From DASSUW01 sp963792385 (lineage in GTDB: Bacteria > Actinomycetota > Thermoleophilia > Solirubrobacterales > Solirubrobacteraceae): a DNA stretch of 64,000 nt. Position 1 is the first letter of the stretch. The number at the start of each line of letters is the position of its first letter. The stretch covers positions 186,001-250,000 of the forward strand of contig CAWBVZ010000006.1 in NCBI GenBank assembly GCA_963792385.1. Direction: 5' to 3'. The translations under genes were made by a program, and so were the position numbers. Positions 55,714 to 64,000 of the stretch are shown here, piece after piece. Below the pieces are notes generated by a model, which searched no databases, was not told where the DNA came from, and saw only the letters and a program-made list of their open reading frames with translations.

Positions 55714-57203
55714 GTGACCGGCGCGAGCGGATCTGGCGGCCACCCGCGGACGCGTGGTCGCGGCGCGACTTCATGCGCAACGGCTTCGCGTCGGTGGCGC
55801 TGCTGTGCACGGTCGGGACGCCGGGCTCGCTGGGCGGGCGCCGCGTCGTCACCTCGGCCGCCATGCGCGCGCAGGCGCGGTCGCCGTTCGAGCCGTTCCG
55901 GCGCGAGCTGCCGCGCATCCCCGAGCTGCTGCCGGTCCGGCGCACGCAGCACGCGCGACGTCTACGAGGTCACGATCCAGCGAGGGAATGGCGGACGTCC
56001 TGCCGGGCTTCCAGACGCCGATCTACGGCTACGAGGGCGTCTACCCCGGCCCGACGATCCGCGCGCGCAAGGGCCGCGAGGTCGTCGTCCGCCAGCACAA
56101 CGCGCTCGGCGTTCGAGTCCAACGTCCACCTGCACGGCGGCTACGTGCCGGCGGGGCACGACGGGCACCCGATGGACGTGATCCCGGCCGGCGGCAGCTT
56201 CGAGTACCACTACCCCAACGACCAGGACGCGGCCACGCTCTGGTACCACGACCACGCGCACGGGCGCACGTCGCACACGCTGTACTACGGCCTGCTGGCG
56301 ATGTACGTGCTCGAGGACGACCTCGAGCGCGAGCTCGACCTGCCGACCGGCGAGTACGACGTGCCGATCGTCATCGCCGACCACGCGTTCAACCAGGACG
56401 GCTCGTTCCGCTACGTCGAGAACGTCGACCTCGGCTTCCGCGGCGACACGATCCTCGTCAACGGCGCGGTCTCGCCGCGCATGCGCGTCGAGCGGCGCAA
56501 GTACCGCCTGCGCCTCCTCAACGCGTCGAACTCGCGCTCGTACAGCGCTGCGGCTCGGTCGGGGGCGGCCGATGACCCAGATCGCCGCCGACGGCGGGCT
56601 GCTCGCGCGGCCGGTCGGGCGCACGCGCGGTGCCGCTCCATCCCGCCGAGCGGATCGACCTGGTGATCGACTTCCGGGACTACGGCCCGGGCACCGAGCT
56701 GGTGCTGCACAACGAGGACGGCCAGGGCGGCACGGTCGCGGTGATGCGCTTCGACGTGGCGCGCGGCGGCGGCAGCGAGGACTTCCGCGTGCCGCGCCGG
56801 CTGCGCCCGCACGAGCCGCTGCCGGCGCCGAGCGCCGACCGCCGCTGGGACCTGGGGTTCGGCGGCGGCGGCATGGCAGATCAGCGGCAAGGACTTCGAC
56901 CCCGACCGCATCGACGCGCGGCCGCGCCACGGCAGCACCGAGCGCTGGACGTTCGTGAACCCCTCGAACCGCGTGCACCCGATGCACATCCACGGCTTCC
57001 TGTTCCGCGTGCTCGCGCGATCGAGCGGACCCGTCCACGCGGCCGAGCGGCTCGGCTGGAAGGACACGATCGGCGTGCTGCCCAACGAGACGGTGACCGT
57101 GCTGGCCTGGTTCGCGCCCTACAGCGGCCGGTACGTGTTCCACTGCCACGCGCTCGAGCACGCCGACAAGGCGATGATGCTGCAACTGGAGGTGGTCCCG
57201 TGA
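55714..57203 (+). pseudogene. Tat-exported CotA-like multicopper oxidase, frameshifted
   Basis: About 490 aa when spliced. Twin-arginine signal SRRDFMRNGFASVAL, then copper motifs HLHGG, WYHDHAHG, HPMHIHGF and HCHALEHADKAMM, the last giving the type-1 Cys/His and axial Met as in CotA laccases. Frame changes fall near 55955, 55987, 56110, 56548, 56628 and 56877, with one more before the signal; those I could reconstruct are single-base insertions. All motifs are intact and no stop appears. Oxygen is reduced to water while a phenol, metal or cupredoxin is oxidised. The TGA overlaps the next ATG. The intact paralogue at 62826 supports the reconstruction. Confidence 0.85.
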
Positions 57204-57911
57204 TGCGCCGCACCACGCTCGCGTCTGTACTGGCGGTGCTGGCCACGCTCGCCGCCGCCCCTGCCGCTCCGCCCAGGGGCCGGCCGTCCAGGCGGTCGAC
57301 GACCTGTCGGGCGCGAACAACCGCTGGGATCCCCCCGCCGTCGCGGTGCCGGTCGGCGGCACCGTCACGTGGCGCTACGACGGCACGCAGCTCACCCACA
57401 ACGTGAAGTCCACGAGCGCCAACTGGAACGTCGACACGCAGGGCTCGACGCCGACGCGCAGCCCGTGTCGTACACCTTCGCGGCCGAGGGCACGTACACG
57501 TTCCTCTGCAAGTTCCACGGGACTTCGATGTCGGGCACCGTGACGGTCGGCAACCCGCCGCCGCCACCACCACCGCCGCTCAGCGAACAGCCGTGGCCGA
57601 ACGATCAGCAGGCGCCGCCGCTGCTGGACGTCGCGGACACGAAGCGGCCGCGGCTGACCGCCGTGCGGGCGGCGGCGGTCCGCAACGGCGGCCGGGTGCG
57701 CTTCCGCCTGTCCGAGCGCGCGCGGGTCACCGTGCGCTTCAAGCTGGCGGGACTGACCGTCAAGTCCGCGCGCAGGACCTTCCCGGCGGGGACTGGCAGC
57801 CTGACCGTCCGCGACCGCCGGCTGCACGGCCGCTACCGCATCGAGATCCGCGCCACCGACCTCGGCGGCAACCACTCGCGCCTGACGCGCGTGCGGCTCA
57901 CGGTCCCGTAG
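57203..57911 (+). pseudogene. Secreted cupredoxin with Arg-rich C-terminal module, frameshifted
   Basis: About 235 aa when spliced, coupled to the oxidase by TGATG. The signal peptide RRTTLASVLAVLATLAAAPA is followed by a plastocyanin-like fold with LTHNVKSTS and FLCKFHGTSMSG (His, Cys, His, Met) and a Pro-rich linker, then VRFRLSERARVTVRFKLAG and RYRIEIRATDLGGNHSRL in the C-terminal module. Two single-base losses are inferred, near 57275 and 57455. A likely redox partner of the adjacent oxidase. Convergent with the next giant gene, ending 25 bases before it. Confidence 0.8.
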
Positions 57912-57935
57912 GTCGGCGAGCCGCACGCCGCCGCG

Positions 57936-60900
57936 TCACCTTGGCATCGTCATCCGGCGCTGCAGCACCTGCACGCGGTCGCCGCCGACCGGGCGCATGC
58001 GCAGCTCCAGAACGAAGCTCACGCGCTTGATCGCGCGCCGCCGCCGCAGCCCTGCCTGCAGCTGCCGCGCCATCGCACGCGACGGCTTGAGCCGCACCGT
58101 CGCCGATCCGCCGGCCGCACAGCGGACCGCGCGCGCCGCCAGCGTCGTGCTGCGGAGCCCGAGCCCCGGAGCACGCTGCGCGTGACCGTCAGCGCGGCCC
58201 GCCCGGCGCCCGTCGCGTCGCAGCCGACCGTGACCCGCAGGCCGCGCCGCGCGAACGTGCCGAGCCGCGGCCGCTGCACCGAACGCAGCCCGAACGCCGC
58301 GCCGGGCTCGGTTCCGCCCGGCGGCGGCGGCTGCGGCGGCTGGCTGCCCGGTGACGGCGGCGTGCCGGGGATCGTGAACGTCACCGACCGCGCGGCCTCC
58401 ACGTTGCCGGCCGTGTCGGTCGTGCGGAACTCGACCGTATGCGGCCCGGGCGCGGTGACGTCGAACGGCCCGTCGCCGGTGCCGAGCGCCTGCACCCGGA
58501 TGTTGCGGAACTCGATCAGGTCGTCGTCGCCGTGGTTCTGCAGCCCGACGTAGCCGCTCGGCGAACTGCCGCAGGTCGGTCGGCGGGTCGCCGGCGCGCG
58601 ACGACTGCTTGCCGGGCGGCGTTGTCGAACTCGTTGATCACCACGCCGTTGCGGATGATCGTGTAGTGCTGGCCGACGACGCGGATCTCGTAGTCGTTCC
58701 ACTCGTCCTTCGGGGTCGGCGCCGGCGTCGTCCAGGGCGATCGGGTCGAAGTTGTAGATCGACCCGGTCTTCTGCGGCTCGCCGGTCTCGCCGTCGTAGA
58801 TCTGGATCTCGTGGCCGCAGTAGATCGCGACCCAGGCCTGCGCGGTCCGTGCCGACCGATCGTGCCGCAGCTGCCGGCGGCGCTGGTCAGCGGGTCCGCG
58901 GGTCCGGGAACCGGACGAACACGCCGCTGTTGGACGGACCGTCGTCCGGTCGCGACGTCGCGGAACTGGAACTTCAGCGAGAAGTCGCCGAACGTGCTGT
59001 CGCCGGGTACCAGAGCATGCCGAGCCCGCCGCACGGCTCTGGAGCGAGCCGTCCGGCTGGAGCGCGAACGAGCCGCCCGGCGCCTGCCGCCAGCCCGCCA
59101 GCGACTCCGCGGTGCCGTCGAAGATCGGCGTCCTGGCGGCCGCGGCCGATGGCGACGCTGCGCGCGGTCCAGCCTGCCGCCGTCGACGCGAGTGCTGCGG
59201 TGCTCGCCGCAGGCCGACGGCACCGCCGGGTCGCCAGGTCGCTCTCGTCGTCGATCAGGTCGTCGACGCCGGCAGCCGTCGTCGCGAGCGCGGCATGTCG
59301 GTGTCACCGAGCGCACTGCGTGTCGGGCGGCTCGAGCGCCAGCGCGTCGACGCCGTGGACGGACTCGCGTCGCCGTCCGCGTAGGTGACGGTCAGCCGCG
59401 CCCGGTATGTGCCCGCCGCGGCGTAGGTGTGCCGCGGGTTCGCCTCGGTCGACGGTGCTGCCGTCGCCGAAGTCCCAGTCGTACGAGACGCCACCCGAGC
59501 CGGCGCCGTGAACCGACGGTGAGCGCGCTGTTCTGGACCGCGACGGCGGTGGCGGTCGGCAGCCGGGGTCGCCGGCCCGCCCTTGTACCGGTACCGCGAT
59601 CAGCTTCTGGTTCGGCGTGCAGGGTGAAGAAGCCGCCGCCGTAGTCGAGCATGTAGAGCGCGCCGTCCGGGCCGAACGCGCGTCCATCCAGACTCTGCCG
59701 CGGTGTCGTCGGCGACGATCTGCGAGATGTCGACTCGCCGAACCGGCGCGGCCGGTGGCCGGTCGACCGCGCCCGGGTCGACGGTGACGCGACCCGGTTG
59801 GCGTGTTGGACTCGTCACCGATGAACCACTTGTCGTCCCAGTACTCCGGCCAGGCCACGCCGCTGTCGGTGTCGACCCGGTCGCGGTGGTACGTCGGCCC
59901 GGACATGATGGCCTGGCCGCCGCCGCGCAGGTACGGCTGGGTGTAGGTCGCGTCGGCCGCGTCGTAGGTCGGGATGGCCGCTGCCGTCGGGCCGTTCGGG
60001 AAGACCGGGCCGCCGCCGTGCCGGCGAGTACCAGATCATGTTGTCCTTGACCGGCGGCAGGTCGACCAGGCCGGTGTTGCGCGGCGAGTTGTTCTTCGGG
60101 TTGTCGCAGTCGTACCAGCCGGTCAGCACGGTCGCGTCGGTGTTGCTGCGGTCGCGGTACGGCTGCTTGTTGCCCATGCAGTACGGCCAGCCGTGGTTGC
60201 CCGCCGAGGTGATGATCGTCGGCGGTCTCGTACTTCGCCGGGCCCGAGCGTCCGGGCTCGGGACGGGCGTCCGGGCCGACCCAGCCGGCCGTCAGCCAGT
60301 CGGTCTCCGGGTCGATCTCCAGCCGGGCGATGTTGCGCACGCCCATCACGTAGATCTCCGGCCGGGTCTTGTCGCCGGGTCGCCGGCCTCCGGGAACAGG
60401 TTGCCGGCCGGGATCGTGTAGTGCCGTCCGGCCTCCGGGTGGATCCGGATGATCTTGCCGTTCAGGTCGTTCGTGTTGCCCGGCGGTGCGGCGGGCGTCC
60501 TGGAACGACGATGGCCCTGGCGAACTCCTGGGTCCAGTTGTTGCCGGAGTAGCCGTCGAGCCGCCGGAGGAGTTGCTGTCGCCGGAGCCGACGTACAGGT
60601 TGCCCTCGTCGTCGAAGGCCATGCCGCCACCGGCGTGGCAGCAGCTGTGGATCTGCGTACTCCCACTGCAGCAGGTCCTTGCGGCGTGGCCTGGTCGATC
60701 GTCTGGTTCGTCGCCGGTCGTAGGTGAACCGGGAGACGGTCCGCTTGCCGATGCGCTTCTCCCGGTCGACGACGTCGTGCGGCATCCAGTAGACGTAGAT
60801 CCAGCCGTTCTCGGCGAAGTTCGGGTCGAGCACGATGCCGAGCAGACCCTCCTCGTTCTTCACCAGCTCGTCGCCGCTGCCGCGGTTGCCCATCACGCCG

Positions 60901-61922
60901 GCAGCGTGGTGAGCAGCTTGACCTTCTCGGTGGCCGGGTCCCAGTGGTGGATGGTGCCGCAGCCGAGGCCGACGTTCGGGTCGCTCCAGTCGACGACCGG
61001 CGCCGGTCGGGCAGGCCGCCTTGCCGACGTAGAAGACGCGGCCGTCCGGCGGCGATCGTCAGGCCGTGCGGCTCGCCGATCTGGTCGAGCTGGCCGCGCC
61101 GTTGCCGGGCGGTCGGCGCGGTGAGCCGCTCGACCTTGTAGTTGGCGGCGATCGTCGCCTGGCAGTCGCCGCGCACGAGGCCCGGTGGTCCACTGGAGCG
61201 CGCCGAGCAGGTGCGCTGCGGAACGCGTCTCTCGCCGTAGCTCGCGGCGGTGTGGCCCATGCCGGTGTAGAAGGACCGGCCGCCGTCGTAGTCACGGCAC
61301 CAGGAGATCGGGTGGAACCAGCCGTTGCCGCCCGGGCCCGGGTCGTAGTGCGCTCCTCGACCTGCGCGACCGTGTGCACCTTGCCGACCGGGTTCGGGTC
61401 CCAGTTGAGCCACTCGTCGTTGCGCGTCCACGCGAGCGGGAGGTCCTCGGTCGCCGGATGAACCCGGTCGGGGACCTCGACGACCGCCTCCTGCACGCCT
61501 TCGGGGCTCTGGGCAGGGCGGCTGCCGATCAGGCCGGTGAACCAGTCGGAGGCCGGCTCGACGCGCGCGGCGTCGTGGATGCCGGCGAAGCCGCCGCCGT
61601 CGGCGACGAACTCCCTGAATGCCTCCTCCTCCGCGGCGGTCAGCACGTCGCCGTTGGTGGAGAGGAACACGACGGCTCTGTAGCGCGCCAGGTTGGCGGC
61701 GGTGAACTCACCGGAGTCGTCCGTGGCATCGACGGCGAAGTCGTCGCCGCCGATCTCCTCGATCGCCTCGACAGCGGCGTCCACCGACTCGTGCGGCTCG
61801 CCGCTCGTCTCGTGGTACACGAGCACGCGAACCGGTTCCTGTGCCGCGGCCGGCGCCGCCGAAAGCAGCGCAGCGGTGACTGCGAGCACGAGCCCGCGAG
61901 CGAACGGCCTCACCTTGGACAT
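57936..61922 (-). pseudogene. Secreted ThuA-PQQ sugar dehydrogenase-PKD-DUF1080 protein, frameshifted
   Basis: About 1,325 aa when spliced. ATG at 61922 with GAGGAGA upstream and a signal peptide (VLAVTAALLSAAPAAAQ). Domains: ThuA-like (VLVYHETSGEPHESVDAAVE, 61.85-61.25), PQQ-type sugar dehydrogenase (61.1-59.6, with SCCHAGGGMAFDDEGNLYVG), PKD (59.5-59.4), DUF1080-type (59.1-58.5, YVGLQNHGDDDLIEFRNIRV) and an Ig-like plus Arg-rich tail ending at TGA 57936. It is a shorter paralogue of the gene at 45761-54779. Frame changes are very frequent, mostly between 58 and 61.3 kb, and motifs survive. It lies between two cupredoxin/oxidase clusters, supporting a shared extracellular role. Confidence 0.75.
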
Positions 61923-62048
61923 CGACCCGTCTCCTCGCCATTCGGGTTCCAAGCGCCCCTGCCAGGGCCAATTTCCAACGTACCACCTTCTCCCGTTCGC
62001 TAACCGAAGTTTGTATGGGAAGCAGCGAAACCGGGCAGACCTCGTCTA

Positions 62049-62064
62049 CAGTCCGGCCGGACTG
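62049..62064. promoter_or_regulatory. Perfect 16-bp palindrome upstream of cupredoxin gene
   Basis: CAGTCCGGCCGGACTG is an exact inverted repeat 36 bases before the cupredoxin ATG, in the gap shared with the divergent giant gene. Candidate operator; no clear promoter boxes were placed with confidence. Confidence 0.4.
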
Positions 62065-62100
62065 CGGCAGGACAAGCGATGCATTCGGGAGGTGCATCGA

Positions 62101-62829
62101 ATGACGATCCACGGGATCACCCAGGGTCGGCTCCGGGTTCCGGTGGCCGCCCTTCTTGTGACGGCGGGGGCGCTCATCGCGCCGGCCGGGGCCATGGCAG
62201 CCGACGCCACGGTGACGGCGAATGACGGCTTCGCGTTCGGCAATCCGAACCCGACGATCGGGGTCGGCGAGAAGGTCGTGTGGGCCTTCGCGAACCCCGG
62301 AGTAGCGCACAATGTGGCGGCAACAGGCGGCAATTGGAGCTTCCGCTCCGGTGCTGTGAGCACGAGCCACGGCACGCACGAGTTCACGTTCGCCACGGCC
62401 GGGACCTACAGCTATGTCTGCGAGCTGCACGCGCCCGGGATGGCCGGGACGGTGACGGTGCTCGCGCCCGGCCAGGCACCGCCGCCGCCCGGCACCCCGC
62501 CGCCGGCCGGACCACCTCCCTCGGTGCCGCCACCTGACGGTCCGGTCTCGGACACCGTGAAGCCGCAACTGAGCCGAGTCTCGGTGGCCGGCGTACGGCG
62601 CGCAGCGCGCGTGCGCTTCCGGCTCTCCGAGACGGCCACCGTCACCGTGCACATCCGGGGCGGCGGGTCCGCGCGGACGCTGCGGGTGCACGCGTCGGCC
62701 GGGCGGCGCAGCGTGATCGTGACCAGGCTCCGACGCGCCCGCTACCGCATCGAGCTCCAGGCGCGCGACGCGACGGGCAACCGCTCCGCGTGGCGCGCGA
62801 CGAGCCTGAGGATCGGGACGCCGCGATGA
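62101..62829 (+). CDS. Secreted cupredoxin with Arg-rich C-terminal module
   Basis: 242 aa and intact. GGGAGG precedes the ATG by 8 bases. Signal peptide to about residue 33 (LIAPAGAMA-A), plastocyanin-like domain with His70, Cys107, His110 and Met114 (AHNVAAT; YVCELHAPGM), Pro-rich linker (about 122-150), then VRFRLSETATVTVHIRGGG and RYRIELQARDATGNRSAWR. This is the unbroken reference for the two frameshifted cupredoxins. It is coupled to the next oxidase (ATGA). A small electron carrier to that oxidase is the simplest role. Confidence 0.9.
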   Translation: MTIHGITQGRLRVPVAALLVTAGALIAPAGAMAADATVTANDGFAFGNPNPTIGVGEKVVWAFANPGVAHNVAATGGNWSFRSGAVSTSHGTHEFTFATAGTYSYVCELHAPGMAGTVTVLAPGQAPPPPGTPPPAGPPPSVPPPDGPVSDTVKPQLSRVSVAGVRRAARVRFRLSETATVTVHIRGGGSARTLRVHASAGRRSVIVTRLRRARYRIELQARDATGNRSAWRATSLRIGTPR

Positions 62830-64000
62830 CGGAACCCGAACTCACCCGGCGCGACGTCATGCGCAACATGGCGTCGCTGACGCTGGTGTGCTCCTTCGGC
62901 GCCCTGTCCACACCGCGCAGGGGCCCGCGTGCCATCACCTCGGGGGCGATGCGCGCGCAGAACGCCGCCCCGTTCGCTCCCTTCCGCGCCGAGCTCCCGA
63001 TCCCCCCGGAGCTCGTGGCGACGAGCCGCCGGCGAGACCGCGAGACCTACGAGCTGACCATCCGCAAGGGGTTCGCGGAGATCCTTCCCGGCGTCGAGAC
63101 TCCGGTGTACGGCTACGACGGCCTCTACCCAGGCCCGACGATCCGCGCTCGCAAGGGGCGCGAGACAGTCGTCCGCCAGCGCAACCAGCTGTCGTTCGAC
63201 GTCAATGTGCACCTGCACGGCGGCACCGTCCCGGCCGCACACGACGGGCATCCGATGGACCTGATCGCTCCGGGTGACACCCTGACGTACCGCTATCCGA
63301 ACCACCAGGACGCGGCGACGCTCTGGTACCACGACCACGCGCACGGCCACACCGCCCGTTCGATCCACTACGGGATGGCGGCGTTCTACCTGCTCGAAGA
63401 CGAGCGCGAGGAGGAGCTCGAGCTGCCGCGCGGCGAGTTCGACGTTCCGCTGATGATCCAGGACCGCGCGTTCGCCGACGACGGGTCGTTCAAGTACCTG
63501 CCGAACGCCGACACCGGGTTCCTCGGCGACACGCTGCTCGTCAACGGCGCCGTCGTCCCGCGCATGCGCGTGAAGCGTCGCCGCTACCGGCTGCGTTTCC
63601 TCAACGGCTCAAACGCACGCGAGTACGCCCTGATGCTCGGGCGCGGCCGGCCGATGACCCAGATCGGGAGCGACGGCGGGTTGCTGCCCCGGCCGGTCCG
63701 GCGCACCCGGCTGACGCTCGCGCCGGCCGAGCGCGCGGACGTCGTGATCGACTTCAGCGACTTTCGCGCCGGCAGTGAGGTCGTGCTCGGCAACGCGCTC
63801 GGAGACGGGACCACGGCGGCCGTGATGCGCTTCGACGTCGCGCGCGGCGGTGGGGCCGAGGAGGCGCGCGTGCCGCGGCGGCTGCGCCGCCTCGAGCGGA
63901 TCCCGCCCCCGGCCGTCGACCGCCGCTTCGAGCTCTCGCTCGGCACGTCGATCCGCGGCCCCGAGTGGCGGATCGGTGGCCGCGCGTTCGACATGGAGCG
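62826..64000 (+). CDS. Tat-exported CotA-like multicopper oxidase (3' end outside window)
   Basis: 391 codons visible with no stop, so the gene runs past the window. Tat-type start LTRRDVMRNMASLTLVCSFG, then FAEILPGVETPVYGYDGLYPG, HLHGG (His129, His131) and WYHDHAHG (His169, His171, His173). Downstream cupredoxin domains include GFLGDTLLVNGAVVPRMRV and LAPAERADVVIDF. The C-terminal type-1 copper site is not in view. It is close to the oxidase at 55714-57203 and shows that gene's reading frame when intact. ATGA overlap with the cupredoxin gene. Confidence 0.92.
   Translation, partial: MTEPELTRRDVMRNMASLTLVCSFGALSTPRRGPRAITSGAMRAQNAAPFAPFRAELPIPPELVATSRRRDRETYELTIRKGFAEILPGVETPVYGYDGLYPGPTIRARKGRETVVRQRNQLSFDVNVHLHGGTVPAAHDGHPMDLIAPGDTLTYRYPNHQDAATLWYHDHAHGHTARSIHYGMAAFYLLEDEREEELELPRGEFDVPLMIQDRAFADDGSFKYLPNADTGFLGDTLLVNGAVVPRMRVKRRRYRLRFLNGSNAREYALMLGRGRPMTQIGSDGGLLPRPVRRTRLTLAPAERADVVIDFSDFRAGSEVVLGNALGDGTTAAVMRFDVARGGGAEEARVPRRLRRLERIPPPAVDRRFELSLGTSIRGPEWRIGGRAFDME

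Noticed and set aside
1..64000. Transposons, prophage, tRNA or rRNA genes
   Set aside because: No transposase, integrase, phage structural protein or recognisable RNA gene was seen on either strand.

Overview
The window looks like chromosomal DNA of a very GC-rich, soil-type actinobacterium, most likely Thermoleophilia/Solirubrobacterales (Solirubrobacter, Conexibacter or Baekduia relatives). The lineage is an inference. It rests on strong G/C bias at third codon positions, frequent GTG starts, ATGA/GTGA stop-start overlaps, apparently leaderless promoters, many HisKA_3 kinases with NarL-type regulators, a LAL-type LuxR regulator, a GGDEF protein with DxDQ heptads, and secreted proteins ending in Arg-rich beta modules. 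No rRNA, tRNA, IS element, prophage or CRISPR array was seen. No gene-free stretch exceeds about 200 bases.

Layout. 1-3.2 kb: end of a secreted subtilase, frameshifted near its start. 3.3-10.1 kb: an internally duplicated membrane protein, a TrpB2-type tryptophan synthase beta chain, a TetR/dienelactone-hydrolase pair divergent from an SDR, and an HTH plus nucleotidyltransferase pair resembling a toxin-antitoxin system. 10.2-18.4 kb: a ferric-reductase-like membrane protein, a MacB/FtsX-type ABC exporter with an SRPBCC protein, and a divergent operon of two histidine kinases (one degenerate) and a NarL regulator. 18.4-26.1 kb: an ArsR-AHSA1-VOC operon, a beta-propeller protein, GNATs, exonuclease III, a diguanylate cyclase, a secreted glycoamylase-RTX protein and a histidine phosphatase. 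26.1-33.9 kb: a membrane GMC oxidoreductase with a four-Cys motif, a sarcosine-oxidase-like enzyme, a secreted lipase, an AI-2E family protein, a receiver-PAS-kinase hybrid and a family-4 uracil-DNA glycosylase relative lacking two Fe-S ligands. 33.9-45.7 kb: a secreted SMP-30-like propeller, a LAL regulator, a methyltransferase with an alpha/beta-hydrolase/glycosyltransferase fusion, a second diguanylate cyclase, and a PspC/LiaF-like envelope-stress module with its own kinase and regulator.

45.8-64 kb is the most distinctive region: a block of predicted exported copper and carbohydrate proteins. Two very large paralogues (ThuA, PQQ-type sugar dehydrogenase, PKD, DUF1080/3-keto-glycoside hydrolase; one also carries a cupredoxin domain and ConA-like folds) alternate with three small secreted cupredoxins and two Tat-exported CotA-like multicopper oxidases. 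The cupredoxin and oxidase genes overlap or abut. A working hypothesis is an extracellular chain in which sugar oxidation by the PQQ domain passes electrons through cupredoxins to multicopper oxidases and oxygen, coupled to 3-keto-sugar processing. This is inferred from domain content and gene order only.

Caveat: single-base frameshifts are dense at about 495-1030 and 50.1-61.5 kb and rare elsewhere. The proteins I spliced across frames keep their catalytic motifs and show no in-frame stops, so sequencing or assembly error is more likely than decay, but this cannot be settled from the sequence alone.
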